Below are positions 7,928 through 16,219 of a DNA stretch of 19,718 bases, piece after piece. The notes beneath the pieces are model-generated. The model searched no databases. It was not told the origin of the DNA and worked only from the letters and a program-made list of their open reading frames with translations. The stretch's first letter is position 1. Each line of letters opens with the position of its first letter. The position numbers were made by a program, and so were the translations under genes. The DNA lies in contig DDJS01000100.1 of the NCBI GenBank assembly GCA_002339165.1, positions 1-19,718 on the forward strand, in the 5' to 3' direction. The stretch comes from Cellvibrionales bacterium UBA2618 (lineage in GTDB: Bacteria; Pseudomonadota; Gammaproteobacteria; Pseudomonadales; Porticoccaceae).

Positions 7928-9208
7928 CTACCAGCGTCGTTCGAGGCGTTTTCGAAGCCAAACAGCCGATATATTCATGAGTATTAAAAAACTCAACAAC
8001 ACCATAATAGCGGCTGAAGTCTTTTCTATAAAGGCTCTCTCGGGGCTATCCGCCCAGAGAAAAATCTGTACCGGCAATACCGTGGCTGGATCAGTAAAGC
8101 CACCGGGTATATCGGCGATGAACGCGACCATACCGATCATTAGTAGCGGAGCGGTCTCGCCAAGTGCTCGCGCCATGCCGATAATGGCGCCGGTAAGCAT
8201 GCCCGGCAGGGCCAATGGCAAGACATGGTGCAGCACCATCTGATTGCGTGAGGCACCCATGCCCAGCGCCGCTTCGCGAATCGATGGCGGCACCGAGGTG
8301 ATCGCCGCGCGGCTAGTGATAATAATGGTTGGAAGCGTCATGACCGCAAGCACCAGTCCCCCGATCACCGGGATCGAGCGTGGAACATGAAAGAAATTAA
8401 TAAAGATCGCCAGTCCTAACAGACCAAATATTATCGATGGCACCGCCGCCAAATTATTGATATTGACCTCAATAAATTCGGTCCAACGGTTTTTCGGAGC
8501 GAACTCTTCGAGATAGATAGCTGCAGCGATACCAATTGGAAATGATAAGACCAACGTCAGCACCAACGTCAGCACGGAGCCGATCATCGCGCCCCTAATG
8601 CCTGCCTGCTCAGGCTCTCGCGAATCACCGCGATTAAAAAAGTTGGCGTTAAAGCGCAGTTCCATACGCTGCGTGTCGATCAGTTGCTGCAACCATTTAA
8701 CTTGGTTATCTACCAACCGAGCGGTATAGGGGTCGCCGTCCAGCCAGCCCTTAAAATAGGTGTCAATATCGTCGTCGGCCAAAAGCCAGACCGATTCACT
8801 CTGACCCAACAGACTGGGGTTGGCCAACAGGCGCTCGCGCAAATCATAACCGGCGCCATTGCTAACCAGCGCGTACAATTTACGTTTGTCGGCGCGCTTA
8901 CGAACATCCGAAAACTCGGCTCTAAGCGCGGATTTATACAGTGCTCCCCAGTCAGCGACGATCAATTGCTTCTGGTCGGCGAAATTATCGATGTCCAACA
9001 GCTGTTGGTCATAGGTCACTTCGAGCTGCATGTAGGTCGCGGAAAAGGCACCCTTACCCTTAAAAATGATATCCAAAAATAGTGCCAACACCGCGAGTAA
9101 GCCGAGGGTCACCGCGATAATACCGCACCATCGGAAGGCCTTTTCGGCACGGTAGCGCCAGACCAAAGAATCTTGGATTTTTTTTAAATTTTTGCTCGAG
9201 TTACTCAT
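7928..9208 (-). CDS. pstA: Phosphate ABC transporter permease PstA (extended form)
   Basis: A 426-residue inner-membrane permease, against about 296 in E. coli PstA. A first membrane helix (about 27-49) is followed by roughly 150 polar residues (about 51-200), predicted periplasmic, then the conserved permease core: 'GAMIGSVLTLVLTLVLSFPI' (206-225), several more helices, and the EAA loop 'REAALGMGASRNQMVLHHVL' (311-330), which contacts PstB. The end, 'AIMVLLSFLILMNISAVWLR' (400-419), is the last helix. The long insert between helix 1 and the core is the distinctive feature; I cannot assign it a fold. The start overlaps the end of pstC by 8 bases, so translation is probably coupled. Confidence 0.95.
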   Translation of the reverse strand: MSNSSKNLKKIQDSLVWRYRAEKAFRWCGIIAVTLGLLAVLALFLDIIFKGKGAFSATYMQLEVTYDQQLLDIDNFADQKQLIVADWGALYKSALRAEFSDVRKRADKRKLYALVSNGAGYDLRERLLANPSLLGQSESVWLLADDDIDTYFKGWLDGDPYTARLVDNQVKWLQQLIDTQRMELRFNANFFNRGDSREPEQAGIRGAMIGSVLTLVLTLVLSFPIGIAAAIYLEEFAPKNRWTEFIEVNINNLAAVPSIIFGLLGLAIFINFFHVPRSIPVIGGLVLAVMTLPTIIITSRAAITSVPPSIREAALGMGASRNQMVLHHVLPLALPGMLTGAIIGMARALGETAPLLMIGMVAFIADIPGGFTDPATVLPVQIFLWADSPERAFIEKTSAAIMVLLSFLILMNISAVWLRKRLERRW

Positions 9209-10589
9209 ACTGCTCCCGGAAGCGTTTTACCACTTGCAGTGCCACTATATTGAGTATCAGTGTGACAATAAACAACATCAAGCCAAGGGCGAACGCCGCC
9301 AGTGTTTTGGGGCTGTCAAACTCCTGATCTCCGGTTAGCAAGGTGACGATTTGCACCGTTACCGTAGTCACAGAATCGAGCGGATTAAAGGTCAAATTGG
9401 CCGCCATTCCCGACGCCATCACCACGATCATAGTCTCGCCAATGGCTCTCGATACGGCCAGCATGATACCGGCAACAATCCCCGGTAAAGCCGCCGGAAT
9501 GACCACCCGCCGGATCGTCTCGGAGTGCGTTGCACCCATCGCCAAAGAGCCGTCGCGCATTGCCTGTGGCACCGCAGAAATAACGTCATCGGCCAGCGAT
9601 GAAATAAACGGTATAATCATCACCCCCATCACCGCTCCCGCGGCCAAGGCGCTTTCAGAGGAGACCGACAGGCCCCATCCCTCACCGACGTCGCGAATAT
9701 AGGGCGCTACGGTGAGTGCCGCAAAGAAGCCATAGACAACCGTGGGTATGCCCGCCAAAATTTCCAGCGCCGGCTTGGCGTAGGCGCGTACTGATCGGTT
9801 GGCGTATTCCGCCAAATAAATCGCCGACATCAACCCGATGGGCACTGCAATGAACATCGCCACTACCGATACCAGTAAGGTACCGGCAAATAGGGGCACG
9901 GCGCCAAAGCTACCCGACGAACCCACCTGATCGGCACGAATCGCAGTCTGTGGGCTCCAGTCGAGGCCCAATACAAAATCCGCAACCGGCACCGACTTGA
10001 AAAACTGCAACGACTCAAAAAGCACCGACAACACAATGCCGAGGGTGGTAAAGATTGCCAGACACGCACTGGCAAACAGCGCATATTGGACGACTTTCTC
10101 AACCCTTTGCCGGGCCCTAAAGTTTGCCGATACCGCCGCGCGCCCCCAGATCAGACCGACCATCGCAAGCGCAAGCACTGCCACCGCCATTATCCAATTG
10201 GACAACTGAATTAGATCGCGAAGTTGCTGCGCAGCATCAAGAAGGAAATCGGGTTGGCCGGCGCTTGGCAGCACACCGATCGACAAATTGCTAATCTTGT
10301 TGGCCAGCAGAGTGTATTCAACCGAATCGCTGGGGTGTTCAGCGCTGGGCAACGACTCCATCACCAGTCCGGTCATCACCGAGCCATCGGCAACCACCCA
10401 AATGCACAGCAGTAAAAGGGCCGGCAATCCACACCACAGCGCCGTGTAGTAGCCATAGTAGTTGGGTAGTGAGTGTAAATCGCGGATGCCACGCAAGTCT
10501 TTTGCGAGTGCAAGCGAGCGCCCTCTACCAAGATAAAATCCTAGGGTTGCCAAGCCCATCAACAAGAAAAAAACATTACTCGCTTGCAT
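9201..10589 (-). CDS. pstC: Phosphate ABC transporter permease PstC (extended form)
   Basis: A 462-residue inner-membrane partner of PstA, against about 319 in E. coli. The extra N-terminal part has likely helices at about 3-20, 49-68 and 131-150, with a conserved-looking 'LHSLPNYYGYYTALWCGLPA' (38-57) and a loop of about 60 polar residues between the second and third. A helix at about 167-190 follows, then the binding-protein-dependent permease core from about 231, with the EAA loop 'RDGSLAMGATHSETIRRVVI' (345-364). No strong Shine-Dalgarno precedes the ATG, but the first residues form the first helix of the long PstC type, which supports this start. It lies 73 bases downstream of pstS, and pstA overlaps its end by 8 bases. 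Confidence 0.94.
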   Translation of the reverse strand: MQASNVFFLLMGLATLGFYLGRGRSLALAKDLRGIRDLHSLPNYYGYYTALWCGLPALLLLCIWVVADGSVMTGLVMESLPSAEHPSDSVEYTLLANKISNLSIGVLPSAGQPDFLLDAAQQLRDLIQLSNWIMAVAVLALAMVGLIWGRAAVSANFRARQRVEKVVQYALFASACLAIFTTLGIVLSVLFESLQFFKSVPVADFVLGLDWSPQTAIRADQVGSSGSFGAVPLFAGTLLVSVVAMFIAVPIGLMSAIYLAEYANRSVRAYAKPALEILAGIPTVVYGFFAALTVAPYIRDVGEGWGLSVSSESALAAGAVMGVMIIPFISSLADDVISAVPQAMRDGSLAMGATHSETIRRVVIPAALPGIVAGIMLAVSRAIGETMIVVMASGMAANLTFNPLDSVTTVTVQIVTLLTGDQEFDSPKTLAAFALGLMLFIVTLILNIVALQVVKRFREQYE

Positions 10590-10662
10590 GGAGAATAATC
10601 AAACCTCGTATCATCGGCACATCAGGGCAAACACAGGGCGCCACTGTGACAACTTCTGCCGG

Positions 10663-11718
10663 TTATTTCAATGGCTCATCTCCAGTCATCGACACCAGCG
10701 CTCGGATATTTTTCGCAGTGACCTTGCGCCGCGTAATCGGCAGCGGGATCATACCCTTATCAGCTAGATAACCTTCTTCGCCCCATGCTTTTTCGCTGGT
10801 GAATTCGTTGATAAAATCCTGAATACCCGGAACCACACCGACGTGCGCCTTTTTAACATAGAAATACAGTGGCCGCGAGATCGGATACGACTTATCGGCA
10901 ATTGATTCGAAATCGGGCCCCACCGACTCAATACTCGCGCCATGCACGGTGTCGGCATTTTGATCGAGAAAACTAAATCCAAAAATTCCCAAAGCGCGTG
11001 GATTTGCCTGCAATTTTTGCACGATAAGGTTGTCGTTTTCGCCAGCCTCAATGTACAGACCATCTTCGCGGACGGTGTGGCAAATCGCTTTAAAAGCTTG
11101 TTTATCCGAATTTTTCATCGCCGCCAACCATGGGATTTTTTTACATCCACCCTCCATCGCAAGCTCGACGAAGGCATCGCGGGTGCCAGATGTTGGCGGT
11201 GGGCCCAAGACCTCAATAGGATCATCTGGCAGGCTGGGATTGACCTGCTGCCAAGTGGTGTAAGGGTTTTCAATCAATTCGCCGTCGCGGATTCCCGGAA
11301 CACGCGCAGCTAATGCTAGAAAGATGTCTTTGCGCGACAGGTTCATGACCGAAACATTGATCGAATTAGCCAAGACAATGCCGTCAAATCCCACCTGAAC
11401 CTCGATAATTTCCTCGACGCCGTTACGCTGGCACTGCGCGAACTCCGACTGCTTCATGCGCCGGGACGAATTGGTGATGTCGGGGTAGTTGGTACCCACG
11501 CCCGAGCAAAACAGTTTCATGCCGCCACCAGAACCGGTCGATTCAATCTTTGGAGTCGGCTTACCGCTGCTGCGCCCGTAGCGCTCGGCAACAACCGTTG
11601 AAAATGGATAGACGGTCGACGACCCGACGACCTCAACTGTCTCGCGCGCAGAGACCCCGCTGCCAACAACCAGGCAAAGACTGACCGTCGCAACGTGAAG
11701 CCATTTGTAATCGAACAT
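10663..11718 (-). CDS. pstS: Periplasmic phosphate-binding protein PstS
   Basis: About 351 residues with a Sec signal peptide (Lys5, hydrophobic 7-20, probable cleavage after 'GVSA'). It captures phosphate in the periplasm and hands it to PstCA. Seen: 'EVVGSSTVYPFSTVVAERY' at the mature N-terminus, 'ESTGSGGGMKLFCSG' and 'DITNSSRRMK' forming the anion site, 'GIVLAN', and 'PTSGTRDAFVELAMEGGC'. The start was chosen at the ATG 11716-11718, which has GGAG at a 6-base spacing; an in-frame ATG at 11728-11730 has a poorer spacing. First gene of the pst operon, preceded by a clear Pho box (11798-11815) facing it, so phosphate starvation should switch it on through PhoB. Confidence 0.95.
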   Translation of the reverse strand: MFDYKWLHVATVSLCLVVGSGVSARETVEVVGSSTVYPFSTVVAERYGRSSGKPTPKIESTGSGGGMKLFCSGVGTNYPDITNSSRRMKQSEFAQCQRNGVEEIIEVQVGFDGIVLANSINVSVMNLSRKDIFLALAARVPGIRDGELIENPYTTWQQVNPSLPDDPIEVLGPPPTSGTRDAFVELAMEGGCKKIPWLAAMKNSDKQAFKAICHTVREDGLYIEAGENDNLIVQKLQANPRALGIFGFSFLDQNADTVHGASIESVGPDFESIADKSYPISRPLYFYVKKAHVGVVPGIQDFINEFTSEKAWGEEGYLADKGMIPLPITRRKVTAKNIRALVSMTGDEPLK

Positions 11719-11781
11719 ATAACTCTCCATTTATCCTACGTAAAAAAATTCCCCTAAACGTCGAGATCAGGTCTAGTGCGC

Positions 11782-11815
11782 ACTATATAAAAAATATATG
11801 ACAATTAAATGACAG
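11782..11815 (-). promoter_or_regulatory. PhoB-dependent promoter of the pst operon
   Basis: On the minus strand, 11815-11798 reads CTGTCAT-TTAA-TTGTCAT, two 7-base repeats 4 bases apart, which differ from the Pho-box consensus (CTGTCAT, AT-rich 4, CTGTCAT) at a single base. After 10 bases comes TATAGT (11787-11782), a good -10 at the spacing expected when the Pho box replaces the -35. It points at pstS, whose start is about 60 bases further on. Confidence 0.9.
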
Positions 11816-11824
11816 CTTGGGTAT

Positions 11825-11858
11825 TTGTCATATATTTGTAATATTTTTAAAATATATT
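11825..11858 (+). promoter_or_regulatory. PhoB-dependent promoter of the OprP-like porin gene
   Basis: On the plus strand, 11825-11842 reads TTGTCAT-ATAT-TTGTAAT, matching the Pho-box consensus at 6/7 and 5/7 positions with the correct 4-base AT-rich spacer. TATATT (11853-11858) follows after 10 bases as a -10. It faces the porin gene at 11980 and lies 9 bases from the opposing pstS Pho box, so the two genes share one PhoB-binding region. Confidence 0.8.
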
Positions 11859-11979
11859 GCCAACGTGGTTCGCGACCAAAGCAAGATTTTGCATGACCCC
11901 CAAATTGCGGGACATCAATTCACCTTGAAGTACGCACACAGTTTCCATCACCGAATGGTTTTACATTTAAGGAGTTCAA

Positions 11980-13356
11980 ATGAACCTCAAAAAAGTCAGC
12001 AATGCCCCTTTAATCGCAACCTTGCTGTTGAGCCTTGCCGGCAGTGCGTCGGCCAGCGCAATAGACGATCTTGTGCAGACACTAATCACCAAGGGAATCT
12101 TAACAGAGGCCGAGGGCGCACTGCTATTGCAGCGGCGAGAGAATACACCACCGGCGATCTCCGAGAGTGTCATTTCACAACAGACCGCCCGCGTCGAAGT
12201 GGGCAAAAAGGGGTTGGTTGTTAATAGTCATGACGACCGTTACTCGATGGCAATCGGTGGCCGCTTGCACGCCGAACTTATGAGTCACAGCAATGATCAA
12301 GATCTGACAAAATCTGCAACCGACGGAACTGATATCCGACGCGCGCGTATCTACCTCAAGGGCCACGCAAACACCGATTGGAAATACGCCATAGAAGCCG
12401 ATCTGGCTGGCAACAAAGTCAGTATAAAAGACGTCTTTTGGGTGTACACGGGGATTGAGAACTGGGACTTCACCGTTGGCGCACAGAAGCATGCCCTGAG
12501 CATGGAAGTGCAAGAGAGTTCCAACGACATTATGTTTACCGAACGCGGTATGACCGTGGCCCTCAGCACGCCCTATTTCGACCGCGCGCTAGGTATAAAC
12601 ACCAAGCGATACGCGCGCAACTGGAACATTCAGGTCGGCCTCTACGGCGATCAGATTGCGCCTGAATCGTCTGGCGACAACGATGAAGGCTATGGTATCG
12701 CAGCGCGCGGGAGTTGGGCACTGATCAATCAAAAAGACCGAGTATTTCACATCGGGGCCAGCTACGGTATGCGTTCGACAGACAGCAACAATGCCACCAA
12801 TGGTAAGTCAGATTTCAAGTATGAAACGACCAATGGCTCAAACTTGAAATTACTCGATACACCAAGCATAGATGGCCTCGATAAGATCACCATCAACTCG
12901 CTAGAATTGGCAGCTATGCGGGGGCCGTTTTCCTTTCAGAGTGAATTTATCCAAGCCAGTGCGCAACGCGATATGGCAGCTGATTTAGATTTTAACGCCT
13001 GGTACCTCCAATCGGGCTATACCCTGACCGGTGAGTCGCGCAGCTATAAAGGCTCGGACGGTGAGTTTAAACGCTTGAAACCCGCGACCGAGTTCAGCCT
13101 CGAAAAAGGTACCTGGGGAGCTTGGGAAGTGGCCGCTCGACTCGACCACCTCGACCTCGATGACGGACTAGCGACCTCTGGCGGGTTCGGCGATCGCTAT
13201 ACGCTGGCACTCAACTGGTACCTCAATTACAACCTCCGAGTGATGGCCGATTACTCGCGAGTTTACAGCCTCGATAACGGTCCGGTAACGCGCGTAAACG
13301 GCGACGACGCAGACAACATAGACACCTTTACTCTGCGCACACAGTGGGCGTTTTAA
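11980..13356 (+). CDS. OprO/OprP-type outer-membrane porin, probably phosphate/polyphosphate selective
   Basis: A 458-residue protein with a signal peptide ('MNLKKVSNAPLIATLLLSLA', cleavage near 'GSASA'), a short helix 'LVQTLITKGILTEAEGALLL' and Glu/Gln-rich linker, then a beta-barrel: 'AIGGRLHAELMSH', 'RRARIYLKGHANTDWKYAIE', 'KDVFWVYTG', 'GAQKHALSMEVQESSNDIMF', ending in alternating strands and a terminal Phe ('FTLRTQWAF') as outer-membrane porins do. These match the Porin O/P family, whose Pseudomonas OprP and OprO pass phosphate and pyrophosphate. Anion choice is supported mainly by context: a Pho box in front, divergent pstS, and phoBR just behind. TAAGGAG at 5 bases gives a strong ribosome site. 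Its stop is 33 bases from the convergent phoR end. Confidence 0.88.
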   Translation: MNLKKVSNAPLIATLLLSLAGSASASAIDDLVQTLITKGILTEAEGALLLQRRENTPPAISESVISQQTARVEVGKKGLVVNSHDDRYSMAIGGRLHAELMSHSNDQDLTKSATDGTDIRRARIYLKGHANTDWKYAIEADLAGNKVSIKDVFWVYTGIENWDFTVGAQKHALSMEVQESSNDIMFTERGMTVALSTPYFDRALGINTKRYARNWNIQVGLYGDQIAPESSGDNDEGYGIAARGSWALINQKDRVFHIGASYGMRSTDSNNATNGKSDFKYETTNGSNLKLLDTPSIDGLDKITINSLELAAMRGPFSFQSEFIQASAQRDMAADLDFNAWYLQSGYTLTGESRSYKGSDGEFKRLKPATEFSLEKGTWGAWEVAARLDHLDLDDGLATSGGFGDRYTLALNWYLNYNLRVMADYSRVYSLDNGPVTRVNGDDADNIDTFTLRTQWAF

Positions 13357-13389
13357 TAGCCGCCGGTTAGCAAAACACACCGCCTGCCT

Positions 13390-14661
13390 CTAGGCCCTTG
13401 GCACGCGACAGATAAACTCAGCTCCATCGCCGGCACGACTGTTGATCAATAAACTGCCGCCATAAATATTTAGCGTGTGCTTGACGATAGCCAATCCCAG
13501 ACCGGTACCACCGGAGTGGGAATTGCGACTGCTATCGACGCGGTAAAAGCGTTCGGTAATTCTCGGGATTTCAGAGGGGTCGATACCGACGCCATCATCT
13601 CGAATGGCAATATGCCAGCTTTCATCGTCTTCGCGTGCGTGAATCGATATGCGGGCGCCCGCGGGATTATGGCGCACCGCATTAAACACAATATTGCCCA
13701 TCGCACTGCGCATATCCTTGGGCCGAGCCTGCATCCGCAATCCCTCGTCGCAATCGATGTCAAATTGGTGTTTACCGCCGCTCAACTGCTCGGCATCGAC
13801 AATAATTTCATCCAATAACGGCTTTAAATCAAAACATTCGAACGTCTTTGGCTGCGCCTCGGACTCAAGTTTAGACAGCAGGATCAAATCGTCAGCCAGC
13901 GCTTGCATCTTGTTGGCCTGCGCGCTGATATTATCAAACGCGCGATCGATAGATGGCGTGGGGGTAGAAATTTGTCGCAGGGTCTCGATGTAGCCTTTGA
14001 TCACCGTCAATGGCGTGCGCAATTCGTGGGATACGTTGGCGACAAATTCTTTGCGCAATTGCTCGAGGCTATCCAAGCGCGTGATATCGGTGACAATCAA
14101 TACAATTTCACCGTGCCCAAATTGCGAGCCAGAAAATTCTAATAACCGCTCGGCGTAAATACTCGACGGCAGTTGTATCGGCTCCGCAAACTCCGCAACG
14201 GTCATATATTCTACGAATTTAGGGTCGCGAACAAGATTGAAAATCGCACTGCCTCGATCCGAAGCACGCAGCCCTACGAGTCCCTCAGCCGCGTTATTCC
14301 ACCAATCTAGGGACAAATCGCTCTTTAAGACCAGCATGCCCTCGTCCAGAGCTTCAGTCATACGCGTGGTGCGGTTGATGGTGTGGCGCATTTTTTCTTT
14401 GGCGCGCCGGTGCCGACGTTTTTGCCGATTGAGGGTATCGCTAATCTCGCCCCATATGCCGTCAGTCGCGGGCGGCGACCCACGCATACCTCGGTCCACC
14501 CAAGCAAATAGGGCGATGACCATGCGCAGCGACCAAAAAAGATAGCCCCCAAAACCCAGTATCATGATCTCGAGCGGCGCTTCCATACTGACCCCGAGCA
14601 CCAGACAAAAACAAGTGACCGCGGCAATTCGCCGCAGTTCGCTAGACATGCCCGGTCGCAC
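13390..14661 (-). CDS. phoR: Phosphate-regulon sensor histidine kinase PhoR
   Basis: A 423-residue inner-membrane kinase that phosphorylates PhoB when phosphate is scarce and dephosphorylates it otherwise. Seen: two close N-terminal membrane helices (about 11-28 and 31-53) with almost no periplasmic loop, as in PhoR; a basic linker ('RQKRRHRRAKEK', 79-90); a PAS domain (about 100-195, 'LSLDWWNNAAEGLVGL'); the DHp phosphoacceptor His212 in 'VSHELRTPL'; and the ATPase boxes N (327, 'FNAVRHNP'), G1 'DDGVGID', F 'RFYRVD' and G2 'GTGLGLAIVKH'. The start is GTG 14659-14661, with GAGGG about 10 bases upstream; an ATG four codons later is possible. It begins 17 bases after phoB, so they form an operon. 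Confidence 0.95.
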   Translation of the reverse strand: MRPGMSSELRRIAAVTCFCLVLGVSMEAPLEIMILGFGGYLFWSLRMVIALFAWVDRGMRGSPPATDGIWGEISDTLNRQKRRHRRAKEKMRHTINRTTRMTEALDEGMLVLKSDLSLDWWNNAAEGLVGLRASDRGSAIFNLVRDPKFVEYMTVAEFAEPIQLPSSIYAERLLEFSGSQFGHGEIVLIVTDITRLDSLEQLRKEFVANVSHELRTPLTVIKGYIETLRQISTPTPSIDRAFDNISAQANKMQALADDLILLSKLESEAQPKTFECFDLKPLLDEIIVDAEQLSGGKHQFDIDCDEGLRMQARPKDMRSAMGNIVFNAVRHNPAGARISIHAREDDESWHIAIRDDGVGIDPSEIPRITERFYRVDSSRNSHSGGTGLGLAIVKHTLNIYGGSLLINSRAGDGAEFICRVPRA

Positions 14662-14678
14662 GCGATTTCAGCCCTCAG

Positions 14679-15380
14679 TTAACTGTTGGGTAACTGAGTT
14701 GAAAAACGATACCCAGCGCCGCGAACAGTCTGCACGTAGTTATCGTGGCCTGCAACCGATATCGCTTTTCGCAAACGTCGAATATGTACGTCGACAGTGC
14801 GCTCATCGAGGTAGACATTGCCGCCCCAGACGTAGTCCAAAATTTGATCGCGCGAGTAAACGCGCTCTTGGTGGGTTAAAAAAAACTGCAACAATCGATA
14901 CTCTGTTGGCCCTAAATTAATTTCCGCCCCTGCGATACTGATGCGATGACCGATGGGGTCAAACATCAACTCGCCCACCTCGATCAGTTCTTGCAACTCA
15001 TCGCGTTCGACACGGCGCAGCACCGCCTTAATCCGAGCTATTAACTCGCGTGGTGAAAACGGCTTTAAGACGTAATCGTCGGCGCCTGAATCAAGACCGG
15101 CTACTTTGCCACCCTCCTCGGCTTTTGCGGTTAACATAATCACCGGTGTCGTTTCTGTCAGGGGGTCGCGACGCAGGCGCCGAAGAAGCTCTAATCCCGA
15201 CGTTCCCGGCATCATCCAATCGAGAAGTACCAAGTTTGGACTGCGATCTATGATCAAGGCATGGGCCTGCTGAGCGTTTTTAGCCTGAATCACCGAAAAG
15301 GACGCGGCCTCGAGTGCCATGCACAGCATTTCGCGAATGGCGGGTTCATCATCGACTACAAGTATGGTTTGTTTTGGCAC
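14679..15380 (-). CDS. phoB: Phosphate-regulon response regulator PhoB
   Basis: A 233-residue OmpR-type response regulator that binds Pho boxes and activates the phosphate regulon. Receiver domain: acidic pocket 'VVDDE' (8-12), phospho-acceptor Asp54 in 'LLDWMMPG', Thr84 and Lys106 ('VLKPFSP'). C-terminal winged helix: 'RISIAGAEINLGPTEYRLLQ' and 'SRDQILDYVWGGNVYLDERT', which binds DNA. The start is GTG 15378-15380 with AGAGGA at a 6-base spacing, giving the family N-terminus 'PKQTILVVDDEP'. The frame stays open upstream for 32 more codons, but those lie over the Pho box and are not coding. It is followed by phoR after 17 bases and should be autoregulated through the Pho box at 15440-15457. 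Confidence 0.96.
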   Translation of the reverse strand: MPKQTILVVDDEPAIREMLCMALEAASFSVIQAKNAQQAHALIIDRSPNLVLLDWMMPGTSGLELLRRLRRDPLTETTPVIMLTAKAEEGGKVAGLDSGADDYVLKPFSPRELIARIKAVLRRVERDELQELIEVGELMFDPIGHRISIAGAEINLGPTEYRLLQFFLTHQERVYSRDQILDYVWGGNVYLDERTVDVHIRRLRKAISVAGHDNYVQTVRGAGYRFSTQLPNS

Positions 15381-15423
15381 CCTTAATCCTCTTAAACGGC
15401 ATCGGTACGCACTGAATATTACT

Positions 15424-15457
15424 ATTAAATGTCTTTTTGATGGCAGAAATATGATAG
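15424..15457 (-). promoter_or_regulatory. PhoB-dependent promoter of phoBR
   Basis: On the minus strand, 15457-15440 reads CTATCAT-ATTT-CTGCCAT, each repeat 6/7 to the CTGTCAT consensus with a 4-base AT-rich spacer. After 10 bases, TTTAAT (15429-15424) serves as a -10. The phoB GTG lies about 45 bases further. This predicts positive autoregulation of phoBR under phosphate limitation. Confidence 0.8.
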
Positions 15458-15530
15458 TTTTAAACAATCCACTCACAATCTGCTAAAGCTCAGTTAGAAG
15501 GCTATTTAAACAACCCTCAAACTATTTCTG

Positions 15531-15548
15531 GGTCGATATTTATCGACC
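15531..15548. repeat. Perfect 8-bp inverted repeat between phoB and slyD
   Basis: GGTCGATA-TT-TATCGACC, two fully complementary 8-base arms around a TT centre. It lies in the divergent phoB/slyD region, just upstream of a CATAAT (15556-15561) that could be the slyD -10. It could be an operator for a dimeric regulator or an mRNA hairpin; nothing in the window names the binding protein. Confidence 0.6.
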
Positions 15549-15590
15549 GTTAGCCCATAATAAAACCAAAAAAAAGCCATGGAGCCTGAT

Positions 15591-16076
15591 ATGACAATTC
15601 AATTGCACCGCGCAGTCGGTTTTCACTATACCTTGACTGATGACACAGGCACCGAGTTGGACAGCTCGTCGGGGCGCGATACAATGACCTACATACACGG
15701 CTTGGGAATGATCATACCAGGCCTTGAACAAGCCCTTGAAGGTCAGGTGGTTGGGGCCTCACTCAACGTATCAATCGCTCCAGAAGACGGCTACGGTGTG
15801 GTTGACCCGCAGATGATTGAAGAGGTTCCACGCGACTCTTTCCGCGACGTAGACACGATTGAGGTCGGCATGCAGTTTGAAGCCCAGACCGAGAAAGGTG
15901 ACACAGTCGCGGTCACGGTGACCGCGGTCTCCGACGACACCGTCACGGTAGACGGCAACCATCCGCTGGCCGGAAAAACGCTCAACTTTGACGTATCTGT
16001 TGAGGAAGTTCGCGACGCTACTGAAGAAGAGCTTGAGCATGGCCATGTTCACGGCCCCGGGGGGCATGAACATTGA
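15591..16076 (+). CDS. slyD: FKBP-type peptidyl-prolyl isomerase SlyD
   Basis: A 161-residue cytoplasmic prolyl isomerase and chaperone; SlyD also binds Ni and helps hydrogenase or other metalloproteins mature. Seen: FKBP domain in two parts ('HRAVGFHYTLTDDTGTELDS', 'YIHGLGMIIPGLEQALEG') flanking the insert-in-flap chaperone domain (about 70-125), then 'VDGNHPLAGKTLNFDVSVEE' and a metal-binding tail 'HGHVHGPGGHEH' with five His. The tail is shorter than the His/Cys-rich tail of E. coli SlyD and has no Cys. The start was chosen at ATG 15591, which has GGAG at a 6-base spacing; an ATG at 15579 overlaps that Shine-Dalgarno region and lacks its own. Transcribed divergently from phoB. Confidence 0.94.
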   Translation: MTIQLHRAVGFHYTLTDDTGTELDSSSGRDTMTYIHGLGMIIPGLEQALEGQVVGASLNVSIAPEDGYGVVDPQMIEEVPRDSFRDVDTIEVGMQFEAQTEKGDTVAVTVTAVSDDTVTVDGNHPLAGKTLNFDVSVEEVRDATEEELEHGHVHGPGGHEH

Positions 16077-16143
16077 TCCATTGCACAATAATAGCCTGAC
16101 GAGCTAGAGTATTGGTAATCGAAAAATCAACGGCATTGTTAGC

Positions 16144-16164
16144 GCGGCTTTATAGCCTTTTATT
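16144..16164 (+). terminator. Weak terminator-like hairpin after slyD
   Basis: GGCT-TTAT-AGCC (16146-16157) followed by TTTTATT lies about 70 bases after the slyD stop. The stem has only 4 base pairs, so it is marginal as a Rho-independent terminator. Confidence 0.25.
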
Positions 16165-16219
16165 ACCAACAACAATTTGATAATGTAACGACTGTAATCG
16201 AAGGGTATTAATAATCTCT

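Noticed and set aside
10600..10662. Hairpin in the pstS-pstC gap (CACAG...CTGTG)
   Set aside because: Only a 5-bp stem with no T-run; too weak to call an attenuator or terminator.
15381..15476. N-terminal extension of PhoB of 32 codons
   Set aside because: It covers the Pho box and promoter. The GTG at 15380 has a good Shine-Dalgarno and yields the standard PhoB N-terminus.
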